Source: Caldilineaceae bacterium
GTDB taxonomy: Bacteria > Chloroflexota > Anaerolineae > Caldilineales > Caldilineaceae
Direction: 5' to 3'
Assembly (NCBI GenBank): GCA_026645575.1
Contig: JAPKMW010000004.1
Location: 124,001-188,000 of the forward strand
Length of the DNA stretch: 64,000 nucleotides
Shown: piece by piece, positions 36,196-44,134 of the stretch
Layout: each line of letters starts with the position of its first letter
How positions within the stretch are numbered: position 1 is the first letter of the stretch
Translations under genes and position numbers: made by a program
The notes under the pieces: model-generated
Seen by the model: only the letters and a program-made list of their open reading frames with translations
What the model was told of the DNA's origin: nothing
The model's database searches: none

Positions 36196-36236
36196 AAAGC
36201 GGGTTCGGTGCTACGGCGCCGAACCCGCTTTTTTTG
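36196..36236 (+). terminator. Intrinsic terminator after the giant beta-helix pair
   Basis: AAAGCGGGTTCGG (36196-36208) pairs perfectly with 36219-36231, followed by an eight-T run. A smaller hairpin, CGTAGGGG-cat-CCCCTACG (36157-36175), precedes it. Confidence 0.88.
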
Positions 36237-36426
36237 ATCCGGAACGACAGCTATAGTTTCTCCGCAGCGGATTGTCAGCTTGTTGCCGGCGGAAGGTCAG
36301 TGGAATTTCAGGGATGGATGGCAGAGACGGAGTATTATAGGTGCAACCAAACAACGCTACCTGCGTACTGATTGGGGAGGAATATCAGCGTTTTGGGCGC
36401 TGTGCTTGATATAACGCTTTAGTCTG

Positions 36427-36477
36427 CTCGTAGCCGGTCCGTGACCGGCGTCCGCAACGCCGGGGAGCGGCTACGAG
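36427..36477. repeat. Nested intergenic hairpin with GCCGGTC core
   Basis: Outer arms CTCGTAGCC / GGCTACGAG enclose GCCGGTC-cgt-GACCGGC (36433-36449), one of four copies of this 17-bp core in the window. It lies upstream of the small membrane protein gene. Confidence 0.75.
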
Positions 36478-36512
36478 AGGCGGATAGATAGATATGACAA
36501 ATGGAGAAAATG

Positions 36513-36737
36513 ATGAACTATCACGAAAAAAATCCGGGCATTGCTGCCGTCTTAAGTTTAATCGTGCCGGGGATCGGCCAAATTTACAACGGGCGCTTCT
36601 TGTGGGGCATCTTCTGGTTGATTGTTACCCCCGGTTTCTGGATCGGCACCGCTGGGCTGTTCGGCTGGATCTTTCACCTGCTCTCGGCCTACCAAGCCTA
36701 CCGCCAGGCGGAACGGCATATGTACCGCTATCGGTAA
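36513..36737 (+). CDS. Small TM2-like membrane protein
   Basis: A 74-residue protein with two hydrophobic spans (AAVLSLIVPGIGQIY and GIFWLIVTPGFWIGTAGLFGW) linked by YNGRF. The P-G-x-G-Q-x-Y-N-G-R pattern resembles TM2-domain proteins. Function unknown. GGAG at 36503 gives the best spacing to ATG 36513; the adjacent ATG 36510 is also possible. It is convergent with the M1 peptidase and separated from it by a shared hairpin. Confidence 0.7.
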   Translation: MNYHEKNPGIAAVLSLIVPGIGQIYNGRFLWGIFWLIVTPGFWIGTAGLFGWIFHLLSAYQAYRQAERHMYRYR

Positions 36738-36744
36738 GGGGCTA

Positions 36745-36805
36745 CAACCCGTAAAAAACGCTCCCGGCGAGTCACAGACTCGCCGGGAGCGTTTTTTACG
36801 GGTTG
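36745..36805. terminator. Perfect 29-bp bidirectional terminator overlapping a stop codon
   Basis: Arms 36745-36773 and 36777-36805 are perfectly complementary around ACA, with A6/T6 tracts in the stem. The right arm contains the last three codons and TAA of the reverse-strand peptidase. The core GCGAGTC-aca-GACTCGC (36767-36783) matches the 17-bp core seen elsewhere. Confidence 0.9.
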
Positions 36806-38391
36806 CTGGCCTGGGCCGCAGGCGTTGGCGTTGGCGTTGGTGGGAGGAGGGGCGGGCGTTTGACCCAGGCATCATAGAGCACCTCCACCTCCGGCGTATT
36901 GAGCTTGCGCAGCGCCGCCAGCCACTCTTCGGTCGTGACGATCTCGTACATGTGCTCCTGTAAGTACTCCTGCAAAAAGCGTTGGAAGCGCCGGGGGCCT
37001 AAGGCCTGGCGCAAAGCGTCATAAAACAAGGCGCCTTTGCCATAAATAATGGTCTCATACTGGGGATCAGAGGCAAATTCACCGACGCCTTGCTGCAACG
37101 GTCGGTCACCGCCCTGACCTTTGATGGTGGTAATCGGCAGTTGCCAGCGTTTCTCTTGCAAAAGCGCCGGGTTATCGCCACCGTAGACTTGCTCCGTATA
37201 GAGTTTTACCCCGTATTCGGCCAAAGCTTCATCCAGCCACGGCTCATTCACCGGGTCATTATGCACCATCTGATACCACCACTGATGGGCCACTTCGTGA
37301 ACCACCAATAGCTCCAGCGCATCACGATACTGACCATAGGTTTCCACACCGATCAGGCTGACCTGCGGATATTCCATGCCCCGATAATTTAAGGGGGCCG
37401 GCGCCACTCGCATATCGCGAAAGGGGTAGGGGCCAAAAAGGTCGCTAAAGATGCGCAAAGCCGCCACCGCATAGTTCAGCGCAGCGCGCCCGGCGGCTTC
37501 CTGCCCCGGCAGCCAGTAGCTGGTCACCTGTGTGCCATAGGCTTCCACGGTGGTCGAACCGAAGAGTGGACTGAGATGCAACAGAAATTCGCGCGATGGC
37601 CCTGTCACCCAGTGGTGGCGTGCCTGTCCGTCGCCAAGTACGGTTGACGTAATCAAGCTGCCGCTGGCGACAGGAACCAGATCGGACGTCATGGTTGCCG
37701 TCACAGCAAAAAGGGAAGCGACATTAAACGCCGCGTCGCCGCGCGCCGTACCAGCATCCTGCCACCATGTCCCCACTTGAACGCCCCGCAACGGTTTGTA
37801 GACAGCCAACGACGGATAGAAGAGCGGCAGGCTGGTCATCTGCTGACTTTGGCCGAAGAGAACATAGACCTTGCTCTGGTCGGCCCACCTGGGGATGTTG
37901 ATCTGCCAGCGCAAAGTCACCTGCACGGCCTCATTGGGGCGCAACATTTCCGGCAAGAGTAACTCAATGGCGCTGTTCCCGGCCAGGTACGAGACATTGA
38001 TCGTCTTGCCGTTGATGGCCGCGCGATGGATGACCATCACATTTTGCAACCCGCCGTTGTACTGGTTGAGCATGGGGTAAAGACGAAAGACCAGGCTGCG
38101 CCAGGGGTCAGGGCTGGTATTGACCAGATGCACCTGTTGTTCACCAACCAGGGTGGCCGAGAGTACATTGAGCGTGACGGTAATATCATAGCGCGGCAAC
38201 TGGCCTAACGTTGTCAATTGTTCCTGAAATTCCGGGCGCATGGCCGGGGCATAGCGAGCCAGCGGATCGACCGCTTCCTCACCGCCACAGGCGGCCAGCA
38301 AGAAGAGCAAGAGCAAAAGCGCGCCAGCAATTGCGCAAGCTGTCCAAGCCCTTGCATAATGTTTGTCGAAAATCACATTTATGCGTATCAT
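36796..38391 (-). CDS. M1-family metallopeptidase lipoprotein
   Basis: A 531-residue exported lipoprotein: signal with lipobox (LLLFLLAAC, Cys 35), an N-terminal beta-domain, then a gluzincin domain with HEVAHQWW and, 18 residues after the second His, Glu in WLDEALAEY. That HExxH-x18-E spacing is diagnostic for M1. The exopeptidase G-x-M-E-N motif appears as YRGMEYP, so aminopeptidase specificity may differ. The C-terminus is a TPTPTP linker. Predicted role: trimming extracellular peptides. The start at 38391 puts the lipoprotein signal at the N-terminus; the longer frame to 38523 adds an implausible 44 residues. No clear Shine-Dalgarno is visible. Confidence 0.85.
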   Translation of the reverse strand: MIRINVIFDKHYARAWTACAIAGALLLLLFLLAACGGEEAVDPLARYAPAMRPEFQEQLTTLGQLPRYDITVTLNVLSATLVGEQQVHLVNTSPDPWRSLVFRLYPMLNQYNGGLQNVMVIHRAAINGKTINVSYLAGNSAIELLLPEMLRPNEAVQVTLRWQINIPRWADQSKVYVLFGQSQQMTSLPLFYPSLAVYKPLRGVQVGTWWQDAGTARGDAAFNVASLFAVTATMTSDLVPVASGSLITSTVLGDGQARHHWVTGPSREFLLHLSPLFGSTTVEAYGTQVTSYWLPGQEAAGRAALNYAVAALRIFSDLFGPYPFRDMRVAPAPLNYRGMEYPQVSLIGVETYGQYRDALELLVVHEVAHQWWYQMVHNDPVNEPWLDEALAEYGVKLYTEQVYGGDNPALLQEKRWQLPITTIKGQGGDRPLQQGVGEFASDPQYETIIYGKGALFYDALRQALGPRRFQRFLQEYLQEHMYEIVTTEEWLAALRKLNTPEVEVLYDAWVKRPPLLPPTPTPTPAAQASNP

Positions 38392-38563
38392 AGAGGGTGC
38401 ATACTGCGGCTGAAATAAGTCATGCCAAATTTTATCGCTAGTATAGCATGGGTGCGGCTGATCGACAATCTCTTGGTAGCCGTTCGCTCTGATCACCCGC
38501 CAGTAGACGGTAAGTTTTGCCACTTCTTGCGGCTCTGACCTGTGTTATGCTGGGGTGTATTCA

Positions 38564-38618
38564 TTGGTTGGCGAATGCAGTGGTTCCGACAGGCTCAACC
38601 ACCCCATTTACCAACCAA
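38564..38618. repeat. Hairpin sharing its loop 12-mer with the 4908 element
   Basis: TTGGTTGG (38564-38571) pairs with CCAACCAA (38611-38618), and an inner GTGGTT / AACCAC pair surrounds CGACAGGCTCAA (38587-38598), identical to 4939-4950. It lies just upstream of the histidine phosphatase gene. Confidence 0.65.
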
Positions 38619-38653
38619 CAACGGGCAACAAAAAGCCATTTAAGGGAGCAGGG

Positions 38654-39316
38654 ATGAGTCAACCAACAACATATGTTCTGCTGATTCGCCACGGCGAGAA
38701 CGACTGGGTGGGCACGGATCGTTTGGCAGGCCGTTCACCCGGTGTTCATCTGAATGAAAAGGGGCAGCAGCAGGCGCAGGAGTTGGCCCATCTGCTACGC
38801 GATCAACCATTAGCGGCCATTTACTCAAGCCCCCTTGACCGCTGCTTGCAAACAGCGCAGCCACTGGCTGAGGCGCTCGCCTTGCCGGTGATAGTTGAGC
38901 CGGGGGTGTTGGAGGTGGATTACGGCGAGTGGCAGGCCGGTCACCTTAAAGAGCTGGCAAAGTTGCCCGAATGGCAGCTTGTGCAACATTACCCAAGCAC
39001 CTTTCGCTTTCCCCGTGGCGAAACCCTGCGCGAAGTGCAGAGCCGAGCAATCAGCGCGATTGAGCGCATTCGCGATGCCCACCCCAACCAGGTCGTCGCC
39101 CTCTTCAGTCATGGCGATGTCATTCGCACGACCGTGGCCCATTATCTGGGAACCCCGCTGGATCTCTTTCAACGGGTGATTATCAGCACGGCGTCAGTGA
39201 GCATCCTGGCCTTCTTTGGGCAAGTGCCGTCGGTTCTAGGCGTCAACTACCGACCGACGCTGGCGAAATTAGAAATTAAGATGGAACAGGCGACTGCCGA
39301 GAATGAAAAAAAGTAG
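38654..39316 (+). CDS. Histidine phosphatase (phosphoglycerate-mutase-like, MSMEG_4193 type)
   Basis: A 220-residue cytosolic enzyme of the histidine-phosphatase clade. The phosphohistidine motif is [10 protein letters not shown]. Supporting motifs are [27 protein letters not shown] and [10 protein letters not shown], which carries the second catalytic His. With the next two genes it forms a trio (phosphatase, DUF3090, SCO1664-like) that is conserved in Actinobacteria, where the substrate is unknown. The start at 38654 is preceded by GGGAGCAGGG. Confidence 0.87.
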   Translation: MSQPTTYVLLIRHGENDWVGTDRLAGRSPGVHLNEKGQQQAQELAHLLRDQPLAAIYSSPLDRCLQTAQPLAEALALPVIVEPGVLEVDYGEWQAGHLKELAKLPEWQLVQHYPSTFRFPRGETLREVQSRAISAIERIRDAHPNQVVALFSHGDVIRTTVAHYLGTPLDLFQRVIISTASVSILAFFGQVPSVLGVNYRPTLAKLEIKMEQATAENEKK

Positions 39317-39320
39317 AAGA

Positions 39321-39368
39321 GCTACGCCCAAACGCCGGTCATGGACCGGCTGAGAGCGAGCTGCGTAG
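39321..39368. repeat. Nested hairpin with GCCGGTC core
   Basis: Outer GCTACGC / GCGTAG surrounds GCCGGTC-atg-GACCGGC (39334-39350). It lies between the phosphatase and DUF3090 genes. Confidence 0.7.
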
Positions 39369-39415
39369 GTATAACGAAAGATTCCTGCTGTCTGTGAAGT
39401 GAGTGTAAAGCGCCT

Positions 39416-39967
39416 ATGGCCAACTATCTCTATGATCTCAACCCCGTTCAACATATTGTCGCTGATGCGATTGGCGAACCCGGTCGCCGCACCTTTTTCC
39501 TACAAGCGCGCGCCGGTTCGCAACTAGTGAGCATTGTCATGGAAAAACATGATGTTGGCACACTTGCCGTTAGTGTTTTACAATTGCTCGAAGAGTTGGA
39601 AAAGACACACCCGGTTCCCGTCGGCACTTCACGCGGCAAGAAAATATTGCGACCTGAGCATCCCATGGATCCGCTCTTTCGGGTTGGCCAATTAAGCATT
39701 GGCTATGACGAAGATGAGGACAAAATCTGGTTGATCGCCAAAGCGCTCATGGTGAATGAAGAAAACCAATTTGTCGATCCCAGCCGGGATGATGTGCCGG
39801 GGGTGCGCTTTGTCGCCAGCCGTGAACAGATGCGCGCCATGAGCGAACATGCGCTGGAGGTGATTGGGCAGGGTCGCCCCATCTGTCCACTCTGTAACCG
39901 CCCGATTGACCGCAATGGTCATTTCTGTTCACGGACAGATGGGCAGGCAATGCCGATTATCTTTTGA
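39416..39967 (+). CDS. DUF3090 family protein
   Basis: A 183-residue protein of the DUF3090 family. Recognisable features are [20 protein letters not shown] at the start, [10 protein letters not shown] and [13 protein letters not shown] helices. A C-terminal zinc-ribbon-like motif, C-P-L-C (residues ~160-163) with a later G-H-F-C, is typical of the family. Function is unknown. It is the middle gene of the conserved phosphatase/DUF3090/SCO1664 trio. Confidence 0.88.
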   Translation: MANYLYDLNPVQHIVADAIGEPGRRTFFLQARAGSQLVSIVMEKHDVGTLAVSVLQLLEELEKTHPVPVGTSRGKKILRPEHPMDPLFRVGQLSIGYDEDEDKIWLIAKALMVNEENQFVDPSRDDVPGVRFVASREQMRAMSEHALEVIGQGRPICPLCNRPIDRNGHFCSRTDGQAMPIIF

Positions 39968-39974
39968 GGTAACT

Positions 39975-40038
39975 GCCCGCTCCTAGTCAGTCTGTGACTG
40001 GCGACAGGCCGCCATTCATGGACTGGCTAGGAGCGGGC
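39975..40038. repeat. 18-bp-arm hairpin between DUF3090 and SCO1664-like genes
   Basis: GCCCGCTCCTAGTCAGTC (39975-39992) pairs with 40021-40038 with one G-T compatible mismatch. Flanking TAATTACC / GGTAACT extends the symmetry. The trailing TTACCTTTTGTG also follows the hairpin at 23524-23563. Confidence 0.75.
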
Positions 40039-40061
40039 TGAGTAATTACCTTTTGTGTAGG

Positions 40062-40817
40062 ATGACTACATCCATGAGTGAATCAATCCCATTGACGGAA
40101 GATCAGGTCTTACACACCTTAGCGACCGGTGTTCTCAAAGAGCAGGGGCTGTTGCCCTATAGTTCGAATCATAGTTTTCTTGTTACTGTGGCCGATGACG
40201 CGTTAACGCTGCCGGCAGTCTACAAGCCCCAACGGGGCGAAAATCCGTTGTGGGATTTTGAGTGGGGTACGCTTTGCAAACGCGAGGCCGCCGCTTATGT
40301 CATCTGTCGCGCGTTGGGTTGGCAATTGGTGCCGCCGACTGTGCTGCGCGAGGGTACCCGTGGGCTGGGCAGTGTCCAATTTTATATCGATCATAATGCC
40401 GAAGAGCATTATTTTACGGTGCAAGATGATGCGCGCTTTGCCGATTCATTGCGCCAACTTGCGCTCTTTGACTTTATTGTGAATAATGCCGACCGCAAAA
40501 GTGGTCATTGTCTGATCGGTGCGGATGAACGGCTCTGGGCCATTGATCATGGCATCTGTTTTCATACGGAATACAAGTTGCGTACAGTGATCTGGGAATT
40601 TAGCGGGGAGCCGGTGGACGTTGAATTACTGGCCGATCTCCAACGCTTGCGCCAACAGCTAACCGATCCGGAGCGCCCGGTCGCGCAGCAACTTTGTCGC
40701 TTGCTGAGTGAGGAGGAACGCAAAGCCATGCTCAGCCGCCTGCAACAGTTGATTCGCAACGCAGCTTACCCCGCGCCGCAAGCCCATCGCCGCAACTATC
40801 CCTGGCCCCCGGTCTAG
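40062..40817 (+). CDS. SCO1664-family protein (PI3/4-kinase-like fold)
   Basis: A 251-residue protein matching the SCO1664 family: an early [14 protein letters not shown] lysine loop, [16 protein letters not shown] as the catalytic-loop-like N-A-D-R motif, and [11 protein letters not shown] as the D-H-G metal motif. Together these resemble a protein/lipid-kinase fold of the PI3/4-kinase type. Substrate unknown. It closes the trio with histidine phosphatase and DUF3090. Start is ambiguous between ATG 40062 and ATG 40074. Confidence 0.82.
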   Translation: MTTSMSESIPLTEDQVLHTLATGVLKEQGLLPYSSNHSFLVTVADDALTLPAVYKPQRGENPLWDFEWGTLCKREAAAYVICRALGWQLVPPTVLREGTRGLGSVQFYIDHNAEEHYFTVQDDARFADSLRQLALFDFIVNNADRKSGHCLIGADERLWAIDHGICFHTEYKLRTVIWEFSGEPVDVELLADLQRLRQQLTDPERPVAQQLCRLLSEEERKAMLSRLQQLIRNAAYPAPQAHRRNYPWPPV

Positions 40818-40858
40818 TAGCTATCTTTCTACGCTGACGTCGAAAGGAGTTCGCCCGC

Positions 40859-43366
40859 ATGAAAGCAGTCGTCATGGCTGGTGGTGATGGCGCTCGTCTG
40901 CGCCCATTGACCATTGGGCGGCCCAAGCCGATGGTGCCGATTGTCAATAAACCGGTGATGGGCCATATTCTTGATTTGTTGAAGAGCCACGGCATTACCG
41001 ATGTTGTCGTCACCCTCCGCTATCTGGCCTCGGTCATTCAGGACTTTTTTGGCGACGGCAGCAGTTTGGGCATGAACATCACCTATGTCATTGAGGATGT
41101 CCCGCTGGGTACGGCCGGCAGCGTCAAAAATGCTGCGCCTTATCTGGATGAGACCTTTCTAGTGATTAGCGGCGACGCGCTGACCGATTTTGACCTGACC
41201 CACATTATCCACACCCACAAAGAACGTAACGTTCTTGCTACCCTTACGTTGACCCATGTACCTAATCCCCTGGAATACGGCGTTGTCATCACCAACGAAG
41301 TCGGCTATATTGACCGCTTTTTGGAAAAACCGGGCTGGGCCGAACTGATTTCCGACACGGTCAATACCGGGATCTATGTCCTGGAACCGGCCGCACTGGC
41401 GTTGATTCCGGCAGATGTGCCGTATGATTTCTCCAATGATCTCTTCCCAATCATGTTACAAAAACGGCTGCCTATCTACGGTTACATTGCCGATGGCTAC
41501 TGGTGTGACGTGGGCAATATTACGGAGTATCAGCGGGCGACGGCCGATCTGCTCTATGGGCGGATTAAGTTAGCGGAACCGATTGGCACCCATGTCGGCG
41601 GCGGCATTTGGGTCGGTGAGAATGTGGAAATTGCCCCCAGCGCGCAACTCTTTGGGCCGGTTTACTTGGGGAGTGAAGTCAAGATCAAGGGCGATGTGCA
41701 AATTTACGGCCCCAGCGTCATTCGCGACAATACCGTTGTTGACAACTATAGCCGGATTGAACGCAGCATCGCCTGGCGTAACAATTACATCGGGGAAAAT
41801 TGTGAAATTCGCGGCGCCACTATCACCCGCCAATGTACGATCAAGCCCAAAGTGGTTATCTATGAAGGAGTGGTCATTGGCGACAACTGCGCTTTGGGGG
41901 AAGGCTGTGTGATCCATGCCGATGTTAAACTCTGGCCCCACAAGCAGGTTGACGACGGCGCCACCGTCAAGGAGAGTATCATCTGGGGCGAACAGGGACG
42001 GCGTGCGCTCTTTAGCCGCTTTGGCGTCTCCGGTGTGGTCAATGTAGACTTGACGCCTGAGTACGCTGCCAAGTTGAGCGCGGCACTCGGCGCCATGTTG
42101 CCCAAAGGCAGCTTTGTCGCCATGAACCGGGATGGGCATCGCAGTTCCCGTATGTTGAAACGCGCCATGATCAGTGGCTTGCCCAGCACAGGCATTAACG
42201 TCTGGGATCTGGGGAATGTTGCCATTCCGGTAGCGCGCTACTTTGTCCGCACCCATAGCGACACTTCTGCCGGTGTGCATGTGCGCATCAGCCCCTTTGA
42301 CCAGCGGGTGGTGGACATTCGCATTATGAACGGCCAGGGCATGAACCAGAACAGCGCCGAAGAGCGAGTGATCGAACGCAACTTCTTCCGCGAAGATTTC
42401 CGTCGCTCCTTTCTGCAAGAGATTGGGCTGATCGAATATGCCAACAACCCTATCCAGGAATATGCCCAAGGCTTTCTCCAGCACGTCGATGGGCAGCGCA
42501 TTCGTCAGGCGCAATTCAAAATTGTGGTTGACTATTCTCACGGATTGGCCGCTGACACCTTTTCGACTGTTCTCAACGGGTTGGGGGTCGATGCGTTGCA
42601 AGTCAATGAGCGGATGGATGAGAGTAAGTTGGCTATGCTCCAAAGTGAGTTTAAGGCCAACCAGGAGCGCGTCTCCAAAATTGTCCGCGCGCTGGGCGCC
42701 GATCTAGGTGTGCAGTTTGATGTAGGTGGCGAAAAGATTTTTCTGGTGGATGAACAGGGCAATGTCCTCGATGACATTACCACCGCCGCCTTGATGATGG
42801 AATTGGGGCTTTTTGCCCGGCCTGGGAGCGCCGTGGCCGGGTTGATCACCCTGCCCAATGCCTTTGAAACCATTGCCGGCTGGCATCAGAGTCAATTGGT
42901 GCGCATCGGCAACCACATGCACCGTTTTATGCTCGCTGCCCACGATGCCGGGATTCTCATGGCGATTGATGGGACAGGCAACTTTATCTTCCCCGATTTT
43001 CATCCAACGGTTGATGGCTTGATGGCGACGGCGCGCCTGCTCGAATATTTGGCTGTGCGTCAATTGCCCCTCAGCCAGGTGGTGAGTTATCTGCCACCCA
43101 TGTATTTGGCCAAAGCCGCGGCGCCCTGCCCGTGGGAAGCCAAAGGAAGGATGATGCGCCTCTTTAGCGAACGGTACAAAGATCGGCGCATTGAAACCAT
43201 CGACGGCTTAAAAATTCATTTGGACAATAATGAGTGGATTCACCTATCACCGAACCCGGATAAGCCGCAGTTTGAGTTGCTGGCCGAAGGCAATAGCCCG
43301 ACACGCGCCGGCGAGTTGATCGATGAATACCAACGGCAATTTGCTGCCATTTTACAAAATCAGTAG
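40859..43366 (+). CDS. Mannose-1-phosphate guanylyltransferase / phosphomannomutase-like fusion
   Basis: An 835-residue cytosolic protein in three parts. Residues 1-235 are a nucleotidyltransferase with [13 protein letters not shown], the RPKPMVP signature and [10 protein letters not shown]. Residues ~245-370 are left-handed beta-helix hexapeptide repeats. Residues ~385-830 form a phosphohexomutase-like domain. The mutase active-site loop, normally T-A-S-H-N-P, reads VRISPFDQ, with S478 the only candidate phosphoserine, so mutase activity is doubtful. The protein likely makes an NDP-sugar, plausibly GDP-mannose, which is a precursor for GDP-mannuronate. AAAGGAG is 9 nt before ATG. Confidence 0.82.
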   Translation: MKAVVMAGGDGARLRPLTIGRPKPMVPIVNKPVMGHILDLLKSHGITDVVVTLRYLASVIQDFFGDGSSLGMNITYVIEDVPLGTAGSVKNAAPYLDETFLVISGDALTDFDLTHIIHTHKERNVLATLTLTHVPNPLEYGVVITNEVGYIDRFLEKPGWAELISDTVNTGIYVLEPAALALIPADVPYDFSNDLFPIMLQKRLPIYGYIADGYWCDVGNITEYQRATADLLYGRIKLAEPIGTHVGGGIWVGENVEIAPSAQLFGPVYLGSEVKIKGDVQIYGPSVIRDNTVVDNYSRIERSIAWRNNYIGENCEIRGATITRQCTIKPKVVIYEGVVIGDNCALGEGCVIHADVKLWPHKQVDDGATVKESIIWGEQGRRALFSRFGVSGVVNVDLTPEYAAKLSAALGAMLPKGSFVAMNRDGHRSSRMLKRAMISGLPSTGINVWDLGNVAIPVARYFVRTHSDTSAGVHVRISPFDQRVVDIRIMNGQGMNQNSAEERVIERNFFREDFRRSFLQEIGLIEYANNPIQEYAQGFLQHVDGQRIRQAQFKIVVDYSHGLAADTFSTVLNGLGVDALQVNERMDESKLAMLQSEFKANQERVSKIVRALGADLGVQFDVGGEKIFLVDEQGNVLDDITTAALMMELGLFARPGSAVAGLITLPNAFETIAGWHQSQLVRIGNHMHRFMLAAHDAGILMAIDGTGNFIFPDFHPTVDGLMATARLLEYLAVRQLPLSQVVSYLPPMYLAKAAAPCPWEAKGRMMRLFSERYKDRRIETIDGLKIHLDNNEWIHLSPNPDKPQFELLAEGNSPTRAGELIDEYQRQFAAILQNQ

Positions 43367-43373
43367 ACAGCAT

Positions 43374-43432
43374 CGCGCATAGCCGGTCCGTGACCGGCGT
43401 TCAGGTCGCCGGTCACGGACCGGCTATGCGCG
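43374..43432. repeat. Perfect 26-bp palindrome containing two GCCGGTC cores
   Basis: Arms 43374-43399 and 43407-43432 are perfectly complementary with a 7-nt loop. Each arm contains a GCCGGTC-NNN-GACCGGC core (43382-43398 and 43408-43424). It begins 8 bp after the stop of the guanylyltransferase gene; no T-run. Confidence 0.88.
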
Positions 43433-43466
43433 GGCTTAGGGTTCGTAAAACTATAACCTGCTACAC

Positions 43467-43527
43467 CGCTCACCGCGAGTTCGTGACTCGCCCAGGCTGA
43501 TTGCGAGTCACGAACTCGCGGTGAGCG
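43467..43527. repeat. Perfect 25-bp palindrome nested in a larger inverted repeat
   Basis: Arms 43467-43491 and 43503-43527 pair perfectly. An outer pair, AGGGTTCGTAAAA near 43438 and TTTTACGAACCCT near 43541-43553, encloses them. It carries GCGAGT-type 17-bp cores (43475-43491, 43503-43519). It lies just before tsaE. Confidence 0.85.
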
Positions 43528-43581
43528 TTTTAACTTATATTTTTACGAACCCTTAGTCGTTACAAAAATCGTTAATTGACT

Positions 43582-44094
43582 ATGTTGACTTTTACGACTA
43601 TCACCCATTCTGCTGCCGAAACGTTTCAATTGGGCCAACAACTGGGGCAGAGCGTACAAGCCGGTCAGGTTATTGCCTTGCATGGCGATCTGGGCGCCGG
43701 CAAAACGGTGTTGACCCAGGGGCTAGCCAACGGCCTGGGCATCACCGCCAGAGTCACCAGCCCCACCTTTACCTTGGTCGGCGAATACCCGCGCCCCGCC
43801 GGCGGCTGGTTGATCCATACCGATTGCTACCGGCTGGGCAGCCCGACACAGGCGGATGGTTCGCTGGAAGCAGCCTTCTTGGGCATGGAAGAGCTTCTCG
43901 ACCGCACCGACGCCGTTGTCGTCATCGAGTGGGCCGAGCGAGTTGCCACTCTTCTACCACCCGATTATCTTCAAATCACCCTCAGCTATGACCCGGCAAG
44001 ACCGGAAGCGCGCCAAATTGTATTCACAGCCCACGGGCCGCAAAGTGGACAAGTGGTTGCGCAGATGCGAAGAAAAGCTAAAAAAGTGGCTTAA
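43582..44094 (+). CDS. tsaE: tRNA threonylcarbamoyladenosine biosynthesis ATPase TsaE
   Basis: A 170-residue P-loop ATPase. Walker A is GDLGAGKTVL. The family signature is VTSPTFTLVGEY, then HTDCYRL, and the Walker B-like VVVIEWAERV matches TsaE/YjeE. The protein works with TsaB and TsaD in t6A synthesis on ANN-decoding tRNAs; these partners are not in the window. The start at ATG 43582 matches the family's N-terminus. It is convergent with the ABC exporter genes. Confidence 0.92.
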   Translation: MLTFTTITHSAAETFQLGQQLGQSVQAGQVIALHGDLGAGKTVLTQGLANGLGITARVTSPTFTLVGEYPRPAGGWLIHTDCYRLGSPTQADGSLEAAFLGMEELLDRTDAVVVIEWAERVATLLPPDYLQITLSYDPARPEARQIVFTAHGPQSGQVVAQMRRKAKKVA

Positions 44095-44134
44095 CCAAAG
44101 CGCCCGAAGTACAGGTATAGATTACAAACCCCGC

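Noticed and set aside
41570..42643. A 357-residue reverse-strand open frame
   Set aside because: It lies antisense to the hexapeptide/mutase part of the guanylyltransferase gene, has no recognisable domain and no ribosome site, and is a GC-bias shadow.
40859..43366. Naming the gene algA or manC with full bifunctional activity
   Set aside because: The mutase active-site motif is missing and the nucleotide specificity cannot be read from sequence.
43373..43560. Possible tRNA or structured RNA from long palindromes
   Set aside because: Perfect long arms with no cloverleaf, anticodon loop or T-loop consensus; they fit the intergenic palindrome families instead.
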